DNA of 64,000 nt from Synechococcus sp. WH 5701 (GTDB lineage Bacteria > Cyanobacteriota > Cyanobacteriia > PCC-6307 > Cyanobiaceae): assembly GCF_000153045.1 (NCBI RefSeq), contig NZ_CH724160.1, forward strand, positions 825,499 to 889,498, written 5' to 3'. Shown here piece after piece: positions 50,712 through 60,191 of this stretch; position 1 is the stretch's first letter; every line of letters begins with the position of its first letter. Under the pieces are notes generated by a model that saw nothing but the letters and a program-made list of their open reading frames with translations, did not search any database and was not told the DNA's origin. The position numbers were made by a program, and so were the translations under genes.

Positions 50712-51422
50712 TCACTCCCGGAAGGGGATCACCTGCAGAGCGATCGGACCGGTCTCCAGCTCGCCACCTCGGGCCATGCTCCCGAGGACACGTCCCAGGC
50801 TGCCCGGCCCCTCGCTGCTGATGGGCTGAGCCTTTTCGAGGCTGCCCCCGCCGGCCTGGGCGATCAGCTGCTCCAAGGGGCTGCTGGCGGCGAAATAGAT
50901 GTGGTTCAGGGTTTGCTGGCCGAAGACGCGGCGGTTCAGCTGCCAGTCGCTCTCGAGTTTGATCGGAACAAATCCCTCAGGGTCACGGCGGCTCACCTCG
51001 CCCCGTCCCACCAGCAGCAGGGTGGTGTCCGCCGGGCTCATGGCCTGCAACTGAAGCTCATTGCCCACCTGGCTGAGGCGAAGGCGGTAGCGGCTGGCCA
51101 GGTCCTGGCCAGCCACCCGCAGGGAATAGGCGTTGCTGCCGGCGTAACTGGTGCAGATCCCCTTGGAGTCGAAGCGGTTCATCGAGGCATCCACCAGGCC
51201 GTCGGGCCGGGCCTGCCAGCAGGGCTGGCCGTTGGCGGTCTGCTCGATCAGCACCAGCGACCAGTCGGCGAAGCCGACCGGCTTGGCCAGCACCGCAAAC
51301 TGCGACGCCTCCACAGGCTGGCTGTCGAACACTCCGGCGGCCTCCGCCAGGGGCGTTGTGACGGCCTGGAGCGTGGTGGCTGCCAGGCCAGCCCCTGCAA
51401 GGGCCAGGTAGGTTCGCTGCAT
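50712..51422 (-). CDS. Secreted DUF3747-family protein
   Basis: A 236-residue exported protein common in cyanobacteria. Signal peptide [20 protein letters not shown]; the mature part begins [19 protein letters not shown] and has the family features [39 protein letters not shown] and QTLNHIYF. Function unknown. ATG 51422 follows AGGA; an in-frame ATG at 51455 adds 11 residues ahead of the signal peptide. The 3' UTR holds a terminator and the Yfr1-core complement. Confidence 0.85.
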   Translation of the reverse strand: MQRTYLALAGAGLAATTLQAVTTPLAEAAGVFDSQPVEASQFAVLAKPVGFADWSLVLIEQTANGQPCWQARPDGLVDASMNRFDSKGICTSYAGSNAYSLRVAGQDLASRYRLRLSQVGNELQLQAMSPADTTLLLVGRGEVSRRDPEGFVPIKLESDWQLNRRVFGQQTLNHIYFAASSPLEQLIAQAGGGSLEKAQPISSEGPGSLGRVLGSMARGGELETGPIALQVIPFRE

Positions 51423-51499
51423 GGTGGATTTCCTGCGTCCCAACATCGTCGCCACGGTCTACGGCACCACTGTCTACCGAACAATGGCCGGGTTGCCCA

Positions 51500-52276
51500 G
51501 TGGCTGCTGAGCCGGTGCGGGTGGTGGCGGCTGCCTGTGATGGCGCCTGCCGCGGCAATCCGGGCCCGGGGGGCTGGGGCTGCCTGCTGCGTTTCGAGGA
51601 CGGCAGCGTGCGCGAGCTGGGGGGTGCGGCCGCGGCGACCACCAACAACCGCATGGAGCTCACCGCTGCCCTGGCCCTGATGGAGGAGTTGCGGCAGCTG
51701 CCCCTTCACCCCGATCTGCGCCTGCGCACCGACAGCCGCTACTTGATCGATGGACTGACCAAGTGGATGCCGGGCTGGAAGCGCAAGGGCTGGCGCACCG
51801 CCTCCGGCGGACCTGTGCTCAACCGCGACCTCTGGGAGGAGCTGGACCGGGCACGCCTGCCGGGGTTGAGCCTGGCCCATGTGAAAGGGCACAGCGGTGA
51901 TCCCGATAACGACCGCTGCGATGAGATCGCCGTGGCCTTCTCCCGCGGCGGCTCCCCTGATCTGGCCCAGGGACCCGGGTCTGGCAGCCCTCGGAGCGCT
52001 CCTGAGCCAGCCCAGCCTGAGGAGGAGGATGCGCTCGATCAGCCGGCTCCCGCGGCTCTGGGCCAGCTGCTCACCCGCCTTGAGGTGGCTGACCGCCTCG
52101 CCAGCGGCGGTTACGCCCTCACGGCCGCCGAACTGGCCCGCCTCGTGGAGCAGCCCCTGGCCCGTCTGCAGGAGCGGCAGGCCCCCTGGATCTGGCGCGA
52201 CTGGCGGGTGAGTCCCACCAGCGAGGGCCGCTGGCGGCTGGAGCGCGCCGAGCCCGTCCTGCAGGAGTTCCCATGA
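51500..52276 (+). CDS. rnhA: Ribonuclease HI with C-terminal extension
   Basis: A 258-residue enzyme. Residues 1-155 form RNase HI, which cuts RNA in RNA-DNA hybrids; the acidic active site is present in [34 protein letters not shown] and [10 protein letters not shown]. Residues ~160-258 are an extra segment: an acidic/Pro linker, then a compact region ([28 protein letters not shown]) that could be a small winged-helix-like domain. GTG start. The stop overlaps pyrD as ATGA. Confidence 0.93.
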   Translation: MAAEPVRVVAAACDGACRGNPGPGGWGCLLRFEDGSVRELGGAAAATTNNRMELTAALALMEELRQLPLHPDLRLRTDSRYLIDGLTKWMPGWKRKGWRTASGGPVLNRDLWEELDRARLPGLSLAHVKGHSGDPDNDRCDEIAVAFSRGGSPDLAQGPGSGSPRSAPEPAQPEEEDALDQPAPAALGQLLTRLEVADRLASGGYALTAAELARLVEQPLARLQERQAPWIWRDWRVSPTSEGRWRLERAEPVLQEFP

Positions 52277-53472
52277 TTCTGGAGCGACCAGAGCGCGCCT
52301 CCTCAGGCGCCACGGCCGGCACCAGCACGGGTTCGCTCTACCGCCGCTGGGTGGGCCCGCTGCTCGCGAGGGATGAGGGGGCCGATGCCGAGCAGCTCAG
52401 CAGCCTCACTCTCGCCGCCCTGGCCCAGGCCTCCCTGCGCCGCGACTGGCCCCTGGTGTCGGGCAGCCTGGCGGGCCTCGGGGCCGAGCTGCAACGGCGT
52501 GACCATCGCCTCGAGCAGACCCTCTTCGGTTGCCGCTTCGCCAATCCGGTGGGCCTGGCTGCGGGTTTCGACAAGAACGCGGTGGCGGCGGGAATCTGGC
52601 ACCTGTTCGGGTTCGGCTTCGCTGAGCTGGGCACGATCACCTGGCACCCTCAGCCGGGCAATCCGCGGCCGCGGCTGTTCCGCCTGGCCCAGGAGCGGGC
52701 CGCGCTCAACCGTATGGGTTTCAACAACGACGGCGCCCAGGCCGTCAAGCGCAACCTGGAGCGCCAGCACCTGCCCCCGCCGGGCCAGCGGCCTGCGGTG
52801 CTGGGCCTCAATCTGGGCAAGTCGAAGATCACCTCCCTGGAGCTGGCCCCCGACGACTACGCCTCCTCCCTGGAGCTGCTCTCGCCGCTGGCCGACTACG
52901 TGGTCATCAATGTCAGTTCACCCAATACCCCCGGTCTGCGCGACCTGCAGGATGCGGTGCAGCTGCGACGGCTGGTGGAGCGGCTGCGGCGCCTGTCGGC
53001 CTGCCCGCCGCTGCTGGTCAAGATCGCCCCCGACCTCGAAGACGACGCCATCGACACGATTGCCCGTCTGGCCTACGAGGAGGGCCTTGCCGGGGTGATC
53101 GCCGTGAACACCAGCGTCAACCGGCTGGGCCTGGAGAACCGTCGCCTGCCCCAGACCGGGAGGACGCTTGCGGAGGAGGCAGGGGGGCTCAGCGGAGTCC
53201 CCCTGCGCGGCCGTGCTCTGGAGGTGATCCGGCGCCTGCGGGCCACGGCCGGTCCAGCCCTGCCGCTGATCGGCGTGGGTGGAATTGATTCCCCTGAGGC
53301 CGCCTGGGAGCGGATCACGGCCGGAGCTTCGCTGATTCAGCTCTACACGGGCTGGATTTACCAGGGTCCGGGCCTGGTGCCGGCGATTCTCGAGGGCCTC
53401 GGCGATCAGCTGGACCGTCATGGCTGCAGCCATCTCAGTGAGGTGGTGGGCAGTGGTCTGCCCTGGCGCTGA
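52273..53472 (+). CDS. pyrD: Dihydroorotate dehydrogenase (quinone type)
   Basis: A 399-residue class 2 enzyme, membrane-associated, oxidising dihydroorotate to orotate in pyrimidine synthesis. It has an N-terminal helical membrane-contact region, then [26 protein letters not shown], the Ser-containing active loop [25 protein letters not shown] and the FMN-phosphate segment [13 protein letters not shown]. Translationally coupled to rnhA by a 4-nt overlap. Confidence 0.96.
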   Translation: MILERPERASSGATAGTSTGSLYRRWVGPLLARDEGADAEQLSSLTLAALAQASLRRDWPLVSGSLAGLGAELQRRDHRLEQTLFGCRFANPVGLAAGFDKNAVAAGIWHLFGFGFAELGTITWHPQPGNPRPRLFRLAQERAALNRMGFNNDGAQAVKRNLERQHLPPPGQRPAVLGLNLGKSKITSLELAPDDYASSLELLSPLADYVVINVSSPNTPGLRDLQDAVQLRRLVERLRRLSACPPLLVKIAPDLEDDAIDTIARLAYEEGLAGVIAVNTSVNRLGLENRRLPQTGRTLAEEAGGLSGVPLRGRALEVIRRLRATAGPALPLIGVGGIDSPEAAWERITAGASLIQLYTGWIYQGPGLVPAILEGLGDQLDRHGCSHLSEVVGSGLPWR

Positions 53473-53567
53473 GCGCTGGTCCAGTCCGCTCTGCAGGCGT
53501 GTGGTCGCGTGAGATGCGTAATCATCGTATGGCCGATACGCTTCGGCCGGATTCCTGGACGTGACGA

Positions 53568-54542
53568 TTGGTTCTTGCCGGCGTTCAGGAACAGCTTCAG
53601 CCCTTTACATCCCGGCTGTTTCCTCGCCGGGTCTGGCTTGCTCTTGACGACGACGCGGTCACGGTGGTGACCACCAAGGGACTTGGCCAGCCGGTTCAAC
53701 TCGACCTGCTCAGGCGGGTGCCCCTGCCGCGCGGGGCCTGCTCCGCCGGTGATCCTCAGCAGGTGATGGCTCTCGGCGACCTGATCGGGGATCTGTTGGT
53801 GGAACTGGGCCTGGTGGGCGCTGAGGTGCTGGCGGTGCTCCCTGCCGCCGCCTGTGCCTGGAGGGTGGTGCAGTGGCCCTTCGACGACTGGCCCGAGTCA
53901 GCGGACGAGGCCCTGCGCCAGATCGATCCCGCCCTGGGGCTTCCCTATGACCTCTCCCAGGCCTACATCAGCCTCCTGCCACTGGAGGGTGCTGACCAGC
54001 AGGACTCTGGCTCCTGCTCCTCACTGCTGGTGAGTGTCCCGCGCCAGCGGGTGCTCAGCTGGATTGAGGTATTCGACATTGCCGGAGTGCAGTTGGAGCG
54101 GCTGGAAGCGGCTCAGGTGTGCGAGCTGCGGGCCCTGGCCCCCTTGCTCGACGGCGCCGAGCCAGATCTGCTCGAGGTGCTGGTGGTGCTGGATGAGCGC
54201 GGTGCGCGGCTCACCCTGTTGCGCCACGGCGTGCCGGAGTACGGCCGTGAGGTGAAAGGGTCGTTGTCCGACCTCGAGGACGAGTTGGAGCGTTGCATCG
54301 CCTACTGGCGTGGCTGGGATCCAGGCATGACTGGTGTTCGCCTCTGGCTGACGGGCTCCAGTCCAGACCTCCTCCTGCTCGCCAACAAGCTGCACGGCAG
54401 CGGCGACTGGCCTGCGGAGATCCTCGATCCGGTGGCCCTTGGCTGGATCGCCCTGCCCCCGGACGACGGCGATGAGCCGCCACCGCCAGGTTCTGCCCTG
54501 GCCAGCCTCCATGGACTGATGCAAGCGGAGGCGGCGCGATGA
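53568..54542 (+). CDS. pilM: PilM-like type IV pilus assembly protein
   Basis: A 324-residue protein in the PilM position and of PilM-like design: an actin-fold cytoplasmic protein that binds the N-terminus of PilN. Visible features are an ATPase-like start (VWLALDDDAVTVVTT), VLAVLPAAACAWRVVQWPF, SLLVSVPRQRVLSWIEVF and VLVVLDERGARLTLL. Sequence similarity to classical PilM is weak; the assignment rests on the operon. The start is TTG 53568, the only option after an in-frame TGA just upstream. The stop overlaps pilN as ATGA. Confidence 0.75.
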   Translation: MVLAGVQEQLQPFTSRLFPRRVWLALDDDAVTVVTTKGLGQPVQLDLLRRVPLPRGACSAGDPQQVMALGDLIGDLLVELGLVGAEVLAVLPAAACAWRVVQWPFDDWPESADEALRQIDPALGLPYDLSQAYISLLPLEGADQQDSGSCSSLLVSVPRQRVLSWIEVFDIAGVQLERLEAAQVCELRALAPLLDGAEPDLLEVLVVLDERGARLTLLRHGVPEYGREVKGSLSDLEDELERCIAYWRGWDPGMTGVRLWLTGSSPDLLLLANKLHGSGDWPAEILDPVALGWIALPPDDGDEPPPPGSALASLHGLMQAEAAR

Positions 54543-55252
54543 GCCCGATGTTTCCTGGTCTTGACCTGCTGCGGGAACGGCGGCTTGAGCTGGGTCTGCC
54601 CGCAGAACCGCCCAGGCCGCCCGACGACAGGCGGCTGCTGTTGATCGGATCGGCCATCGGTGGCGCCATCGTGCTGTGCACCATTGGCGTGACGCTGCTG
54701 CTGAAGCTGCAGGGCCTGCTGCTGGAGCAGGAGCTCACCCGGCTGGCGCCGGTGCGGGGCCAGGTGGAGACACTCGAGGCCGAACTGGCTGCCGATAAGG
54801 GCAACCTGGAGCGCAAGAGCAAGGGCAATGACCAGTTGGTGAATGGACTGGTGGCCGTGCGCTCGGGCTCGGCCCTGATGACCGACCTGGCTGGCCGCAC
54901 CCCGGCCGAGTTGCAGCTCACCTCGGTGGTGGTGGGCAAGGACGATCTGCAGCTCAAGGGCCGCACCGCTGACCCCGGTGCGTTCGAGCGGATCAACGCC
55001 ATGGTGCTGCGCCTCAAAACGTCTGAGCTGATCGATCCAGCCAGCGTGAACCTCAGCCGCGCGATCCGCACCGACACCGATCCCAACCAGCCGAAAAAGG
55101 GGCCGGAGAGCGGTCTGGTGGAGTTCGAGCTCAGTGCCGCCTTCCGTCCCCCGCCGGCCAGCACGGCCCAGCTGAAGCAGTTGCAGGAGCTGGGTGCCGG
55201 TGGCATGGCCCGCCGTCTGGAGCTGTTGCAGAAGGAGGGCCTGCTGCGATGA
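54539..55252 (+). CDS. pilN: PilN-like type IV pilus assembly protein
   Basis: A 237-residue protein: short cytoplasmic N-terminus with a PilN-like motif (GLDLLRERRLELGLP), one membrane helix (~38-60; LLLIGSAIGGAIVLCTIGVT), a coiled-coil region, then a ferredoxin-like periplasmic domain (TPAELQLTSVVVGKDDLQLK). It should pair with PilO in the alignment subcomplex. It overlaps both neighbours by 4 nt. Confidence 0.85.
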   Translation: MSPMFPGLDLLRERRLELGLPAEPPRPPDDRRLLLIGSAIGGAIVLCTIGVTLLLKLQGLLLEQELTRLAPVRGQVETLEAELAADKGNLERKSKGNDQLVNGLVAVRSGSALMTDLAGRTPAELQLTSVVVGKDDLQLKGRTADPGAFERINAMVLRLKTSELIDPASVNLSRAIRTDTDPNQPKKGPESGLVEFELSAAFRPPPASTAQLKQLQELGAGGMARRLELLQKEGLLR

Positions 55253-56052
55253 CCAACCTTCAGCAGGGCGCCCCGCCCCGGTCCCTGCTCCTGCGCAACG
55301 GTCTGTTGATCGGTCTGCCCGTGGCGGCTGGTGTGGTGCTGGCCGGTCTGGTTGGCGTGGTGGGGGTGTTTCAGCCCTGGAGTCAGCTGCGCCGGGATCA
55401 ACTCCAGCTCGATGAGCTGCGGGGCATGAACGAACGGTTGCCTCTGCTGCGGGCCCAGCGGGTGCGCCAGCTCGATCAGGTCAAAACCGTGGAGGGTCAG
55501 CGCTCCAGCCTGCTGAAGCTGATCGCCGGTAGCGGTCAGATCAGTACCTTCCTGGCCCAGCTGAACCGCGAGGCCACCGCCACCGGCGTGCAGCTCGATG
55601 TGTTCGAGCCTGTGGCGCCCACTGCGGCGCCCACGGCAGCGGCCGCCCCGGCCTCTGGGGGCAAGGAGAAGGAAGCGGGACCTCCACCGGACCCTCTCGA
55701 GGCCGATGGCCTGCGCAAGACCACCCTGCTGCTGAGCGCCCGCGGGCGCTACCCGAACCTGCTGGTGTTCCTGCGCCGCCTGGAGCGCCTCAGTCTGCTG
55801 GTGGCCCAGAGCGATCTCAACCTCGACCTGGAGGCCATCCGCGCCCAGGCTCAGCCTGTCGCTAACAGGTCGGCAGCTCAGGCGCAGCGCATTCCCCAGG
55901 TGGTGCTGAAGCTGAACCTGGCGATTTACGGCGCAGGCCCAGCCGTCAAGCCCTCCGGCAAACGGGCCAAGCCCGCCGCCGCCCCACCTCCTGCGGCCAC
56001 GTCACCAGCCGCCAGTCCCGCTGCCCCGGTGCCCCCGGCTCCACCCCAATGA
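55249..56052 (+). CDS. pilO: PilO-like type IV pilus assembly protein
   Basis: A 267-residue protein: one N-terminal membrane helix (~22-42; LPVAAGVVLAGLVGVVGVF), a coiled coil (QLRRDQLQLDELRGMNERL), a periplasmic core (ISTFLAQLNREATATGVQL; YPNLLVFLRRLERLSLL), and a Pro/Ala-rich C-terminal tail (~240-267). Two Pro/Ala/Lys-rich inserts are typical of cyanobacterial copies. Translationally coupled to pilN. Confidence 0.85.
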   Translation: MTNLQQGAPPRSLLLRNGLLIGLPVAAGVVLAGLVGVVGVFQPWSQLRRDQLQLDELRGMNERLPLLRAQRVRQLDQVKTVEGQRSSLLKLIAGSGQISTFLAQLNREATATGVQLDVFEPVAPTAAPTAAAAPASGGKEKEAGPPPDPLEADGLRKTTLLLSARGRYPNLLVFLRRLERLSLLVAQSDLNLDLEAIRAQAQPVANRSAAQAQRIPQVVLKLNLAIYGAGPAVKPSGKRAKPAAAPPPAATSPAASPAAPVPPAPPQ

Positions 56053-56122
56053 GGAGTCAGGGGCCACAGTTGCATTTGGTCATCTGGTGCTTAAAGAACA
56101 CTCCTCGTAACATTCCGACTTG

Positions 56123-58858
56123 ATGGATGCGTTGATGGGCTCAGCTGGTCTTGGATTCCGTGCTGGGCTGTGGCTGGGCGCCAGCAGCACCCTGCTGGCG
56201 ATATTGTCCCTGGCGGTGACCCCCGCTCCAGCCCTGGCCCAGGCGGCCATTCGCTCCGACGGCCTGCAACTGAAACTTCGCCGTCTGCCCGATGCCCTGG
56301 AGCTGCTGATCCAGGACGTCGGCACCGGCAGCGACCTGCGTCAGCAGATGCAGGGTCAGGTGTGGCTGGGTGAGCTGCGCACCCCGCAGATCCGTGGGCT
56401 CAAGGCCGGCCCCCAGTCGCTCTCGATGACCGATGCCGGCGTGGATTCGATCACCTTCGACGGCACCGGCACGGAATTCCAGCTGAAGGTGACGCCGATG
56501 CCGGGGCGCAACCTGGGCACGCCGGTGGTGAGCAGCGACGGCCGCGACCTGACCGTGCGCTTCATCGCCCCCCAGCTGCCCGTGAGTCAGACGGCCCAGG
56601 TGGATCTGCGGGCCCCCACTCGGGTGCCCACCTCGTCCTTTGTGCCTCCCCTGCGGCCCCGTGCTGTGGCACCCCCTTCCGGCGACATCGCGGTGGGCAC
56701 GATGACGATCCGCAACCGCGGGTATCTCAGCCTTTACGGTCCGCCTGTGACGCTGACCACCCGCAGTGCCAACCCGCGCGATGTGTTGATGGTGCTCTCG
56801 CAGATGGGGGGGTACGGCTTCGCTTTCTCCGATGCCTCCATGTCGGGGGGGAGCAATGGTCAGGGGGGAATGAGGCCGGCGCCTCCCGCCCAGGTCACTG
56901 TGGCGTTCCAGAACGAGCCCTACGAGCGGGCCTTCAACTTCGTTCTGCTCTCCTCCGGCCTGCAAGCGCGTAAAGAGGGCAACACCATTTTGGTGGGCTC
57001 CGATGTGCTGGGCAAGACGATCGGCCCTCAGATGTCGAAGGTGTACCGCCTCAACCAGGTGGCTCCCAACTCGGCAGCGGATTATCTGGCCAACCTCGGG
57101 GCGCAGGTCACCAAGACCAGCTCGATCACCACGGCTGTGTCCCAGGGCGTGCCCCTGGGAGCTCAGCCTGCCGGAACCGGGCTTACCGCCACGTCCCAGA
57201 GCACCACCTCCACCCAGCAGACAGTGGAAGCTTTCGGAGCATCATCGGGCCCCTTGGTGGGGTTGAGGGCCACCACTGATCCACGCCTGGGCACGATCAC
57301 GATCGTGGGCGAACCGTCGCTGGTGGCGATCGGTGAGCAATACCTCAAACAGCTGGATCTGCGTCAGCGCCAGGTGGCTTTGTCGGTGAAGATCCTCGAT
57401 GTGAGCCTCACGAACGACACCGAGATCGACAACAGCTTCGCCTTCCGCTTCGGCAACAACTTCATCGTGAACGATGGTGGGCGGTTGCTGGCGGCCTTCG
57501 GGCGAAATCTCCCGGCCAATGCCCAGGATTTCAGTGACGCCAACACGCGGGAGTTCTTTGGCTCCTCGTCTAATTCTTCCAGGAACTCCTCCAGCAGCGC
57601 TTCAAATAACTCCGCCTCCGGTTCCACCTCCAACAATCAATCTGGAAGCACATCCGGTTCAGGTAGTGATACGTCGTACAGCGAGGATCTCACGCTTTCG
57701 CTTGCGAATGGCCGATCTCTTGAGCAAAGTCAGATCAGTAACGTGAACCGGCAACTTTTCCGGGAAACGGGTACGGAGATTCAGCCCTTCGAAGTAACAA
57801 GGTTTATTCCTAACCCCAATGCAGGCGTAGAAGGTGAACTCCCGAACATTGAAGTCACCGACACCGAGTATCGCATCGTCCCCATCGGCCGTACCACCAG
57901 GGCCATCACCGACGACCTCACCTCCAGAATCTCTCAGATCGTCACCTCGCAGGTGAACAGCGGCGTGAACATCGCCCGCAGTCGGGGAGGCTTCACCAAC
58001 TCCGGCTCCTCCTCCAGCTCTGCTTCGGGCAGTACGGGTTCGAACAATTCCAGCTCAGGTTCCAATTCCTTTTCGGATTCTTCCTCTGATTCCTTCCAAA
58101 ACTACTCAGGCTCCAGGCGCCGCAACCCTGGCCTGAACTATCCCGACAACGAGTTCTTCAGCTTCCTGCAGGCTCAGATCGTCTCGGAGAACGCCAAGGT
58201 GCTGGCCAGCCCCACCTTGATTCTCAGCGAAAACCCTGAACAAATCTTTGGAGGTGCCGAGGTGGGCGGTGGCGGCCTTGGCGGTCAAGCCGGCGACAGC
58301 TCCGGTCTCAGCCCGGCCACCATCGGCCGCACCAGGGCCAATGAATCCTTCGTGACGGTAGGCCGCCAGGTGGTGTCGGCCTATGATGTGACAACTACCG
58401 CCAACGTGGGCGTGAGCTGCGAGCCCACGTTCAGCACCGCCGGCCTCACTTTTGGGGCGCGCGTGTCGAAGATTGACGACAATGGCTTTGTGACCTTCAC
58501 CCTCTCCCCGGCCATCTCCGGTGTGGTGGATCGCCAACCGGTGCCGGGCTGCGGCTTCATCGACATCCTGCGCTTGCGCCGCCTCGACACCGGCAGCGTG
58601 CGCGTGCGCGACGGCCAGACTCTGATCCTCACCGGCGTGATCTCCGATGATGATTTCCAGGTGGTCTCCAAGTGGCCGATCCTCGGTGATCTGCCTCTGC
58701 TGGGTCAGTTCTTCCGCAAAACCAGCGGGTCGCGCAACAAGAACGAACTGGTGATCCTCGTGACCCCCCGCATCATCGATGATGAGCAGGGCGGCACCTA
58801 TGGCTATGGCTACACCCCCTCCGCCCGGGATGCCCGCCGCCTGATCTACAGCCCCTGA
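56123..58858 (+). CDS. pilQ: Type IV pilus secretin PilQ with Ser/Asn-rich inserts
   Basis: A 911-residue outer-membrane secretin. Signal peptide (LGASSTLLAILSLAVTPAPALAQ); N-terminal AMIN-like region (~30-170); secretin N domains (VMTVAFQ-type segment VTVAFQNEPYERAFNFVLL; TDPRLGTITIVGEPS); and the C-terminal secretin core (VKILDVSLTND; LASPTLILSENPEQ; LILTGVISDDDFQVVSKWPILGD; NELVILVTPRI). Two Ser/Asn/Gly-rich stretches (~480-522 and ~625-670) interrupt the core, with lower GC around the first. ATG 56123 is chosen; TTG 56120 precedes it. A TTGCAT / TTAAAG pair in the 70-bp gap after pilO hints at a separate promoter. Confidence 0.92.
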   Translation: MDALMGSAGLGFRAGLWLGASSTLLAILSLAVTPAPALAQAAIRSDGLQLKLRRLPDALELLIQDVGTGSDLRQQMQGQVWLGELRTPQIRGLKAGPQSLSMTDAGVDSITFDGTGTEFQLKVTPMPGRNLGTPVVSSDGRDLTVRFIAPQLPVSQTAQVDLRAPTRVPTSSFVPPLRPRAVAPPSGDIAVGTMTIRNRGYLSLYGPPVTLTTRSANPRDVLMVLSQMGGYGFAFSDASMSGGSNGQGGMRPAPPAQVTVAFQNEPYERAFNFVLLSSGLQARKEGNTILVGSDVLGKTIGPQMSKVYRLNQVAPNSAADYLANLGAQVTKTSSITTAVSQGVPLGAQPAGTGLTATSQSTTSTQQTVEAFGASSGPLVGLRATTDPRLGTITIVGEPSLVAIGEQYLKQLDLRQRQVALSVKILDVSLTNDTEIDNSFAFRFGNNFIVNDGGRLLAAFGRNLPANAQDFSDANTREFFGSSSNSSRNSSSSASNNSASGSTSNNQSGSTSGSGSDTSYSEDLTLSLANGRSLEQSQISNVNRQLFRETGTEIQPFEVTRFIPNPNAGVEGELPNIEVTDTEYRIVPIGRTTRAITDDLTSRISQIVTSQVNSGVNIARSRGGFTNSGSSSSSASGSTGSNNSSSGSNSFSDSSSDSFQNYSGSRRRNPGLNYPDNEFFSFLQAQIVSENAKVLASPTLILSENPEQIFGGAEVGGGGLGGQAGDSSGLSPATIGRTRANESFVTVGRQVVSAYDVTTTANVGVSCEPTFSTAGLTFGARVSKIDDNGFVTFTLSPAISGVVDRQPVPGCGFIDILRLRRLDTGSVRVRDGQTLILTGVISDDDFQVVSKWPILGDLPLLGQFFRKTSGSRNKNELVILVTPRIIDDEQGGTYGYGYTPSARDARRLIYSP

Positions 58859-58870
58859 AGCTCCTGCGCC

Positions 58871-59692
58871 TCAGAAGGCCAGGGGGGCGAAGTATTTGAT
58901 GGCCAGTGGAGCCAGCTGCTGGAAGATCGCCGTGGCGCTCTGCAGGAACTGGCCGCCCCAACCATTGCCGGAGGCGTTGCCATCGGGATTCTTCTTCAGG
59001 TCTTCAGCGCCCTTGAGCACCTGCGCCGCCACCTTCGGGTTGCCCTGTTGTTCGAACAGGCTGGCGGCGTAGGTGAAATCAGCGGCGGCCTGCTCGCGCT
59101 TGGCTTGCTCGGCCCGGCTGATCCCCCGCGCCAGCCAGCTCAGGGCCGCATCGGGCTGTTTCAGGATGGCCTGGTTGAAATAGGTTTCGGCTTCGCTGGC
59201 CCGACCCTGCAGGGCCGCTTCCACACCGGAATTGTGCAGATCGGCGTAGCTGCTGGCGCTTGGATTCACCCCCACGGCCCGTTTCCAGTGGCTTCGCGCC
59301 AGGCCGTCCACGTCAAGAAGCGCGCCGCTGAGATCGGCTTCGCGCAGATCCGTGCCCTCCAGCTGGGCGCCGCGCAGGTCGGCGCCGCGCAGGGAGGCCC
59401 CCAGCAACGAGGTGAAGGTGAGGTTGGCGCCCTGGAGATTGGCGCCATCGAGCTGGGCGCGGCTGAGGTTGGCCCGCTGCAGTTGGGCCTTGTTCAGGTC
59501 GGCGTCGCGCAGGTCGGCCATGACCAGATCCGCGTCCTGCAGCCGGCAGCTGGCGCAGGCCTTCTTGTCGAGCAGGCGCATCACATCGTCGGCCTCGGCG
59601 GCCTGCACCGCTCCGCCCAGCAGCTGAGCGCCGGTGGCCAGCAGCAGGGCCCCCCTCAGCAGAGGGCCATGGGATCGCAGCGGTGGCGCCAT
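58871..59692 (-). CDS. Secreted pentapeptide-repeat protein with TPR-like C-terminus
   Basis: A 273-residue exported protein. A signal peptide (LLRGALLLATGAQLLGGAVQA) is followed by a CxxC-containing lead (KKACASCRLQDADL). About 15 pentapeptide A(D/N)LxX repeats (~50-130) form a right-handed beta-helix. A tail with a TPR-like pair follows (GRASEAETYFNQAILKQPD). Such proteins are abundant in cyanobacteria and mostly uncharacterised, acting as scaffolds in or outside the cell. Convergent with pilQ (12 bp). Confidence 0.85.
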   Translation of the reverse strand: MAPPLRSHGPLLRGALLLATGAQLLGGAVQAAEADDVMRLLDKKACASCRLQDADLVMADLRDADLNKAQLQRANLSRAQLDGANLQGANLTFTSLLGASLRGADLRGAQLEGTDLREADLSGALLDVDGLARSHWKRAVGVNPSASSYADLHNSGVEAALQGRASEAETYFNQAILKQPDAALSWLARGISRAEQAKREQAAADFTYAASLFEQQGNPKVAAQVLKGAEDLKKNPDGNASGNGWGGQFLQSATAIFQQLAPLAIKYFAPLAF

Positions 59693-59717
59693 GACGGGGG
59701 GGGGAAGGGGGGTGGAC

Positions 59718-60017
59718 TCAGCGGGCGGCCGCAGGGGCGGCCTTCAGATCGCTGGGCTCGATGCACAGGCGAAGGCCAACTGTCTTCCATTCGTAGGCCG
59801 CCGGCAAGGGCTCCAGGCCCACCATTCCGGCGACAAGCTGGTTGAGGCAGGGCTGGCCGCTGGAGCAGGTCTGGATGTTGAGCCCGTTCACCCGCTCCAC
59901 CGAGGCGTCGGGAGGTTGCGGCCCCTGGCTGAAGAACCGCTGCTCCTGCTGGCAGTAGGGAGCAGCCTGGACCCCTGTTCCCATCAGGGTTATCGCGGCC
60001 ATCAAGCTGAGCCTCAT
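59718..60017 (-). CDS. Small secreted Cys-containing protein, hypothetical
   Basis: A 99-residue protein. ATG 60017 gives a short signal peptide (MRLSLMAAITLMGTGVQAA) and a mature part with four Cys (APYCQQEQ, IQTCSSGQPC, LRLCIEP), probably in disulfides. CAGG precedes the ATG. An in-frame upstream extension to 60446 is antisense of the aminotransferase and is not used. It lies 25 bp upstream of the pentapeptide gene on the same strand. No family recognised. Confidence 0.6.
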   Translation of the reverse strand: MRLSLMAAITLMGTGVQAAPYCQQEQRFFSQGPQPPDASVERVNGLNIQTCSSGQPCLNQLVAGMVGLEPLPAAYEWKTVGLRLCIEPSDLKAAPAAAR

Positions 60018-60191
60018 CACGCCTGTTGGCCCCTGGCACCCGGTCACTGCTCGGCCCAATTCCTGAAGCTGAGTATGGCGACCTCCACACCAGTGGATCG
60101 CTTGCAGCCAGCCGCAGCCCTGTGGGGGGATCCTGACTCGTCCAGGCTGGGGGCCATGGGCATTCACGCTAGGGAACCCGCTGGAGCTGGC

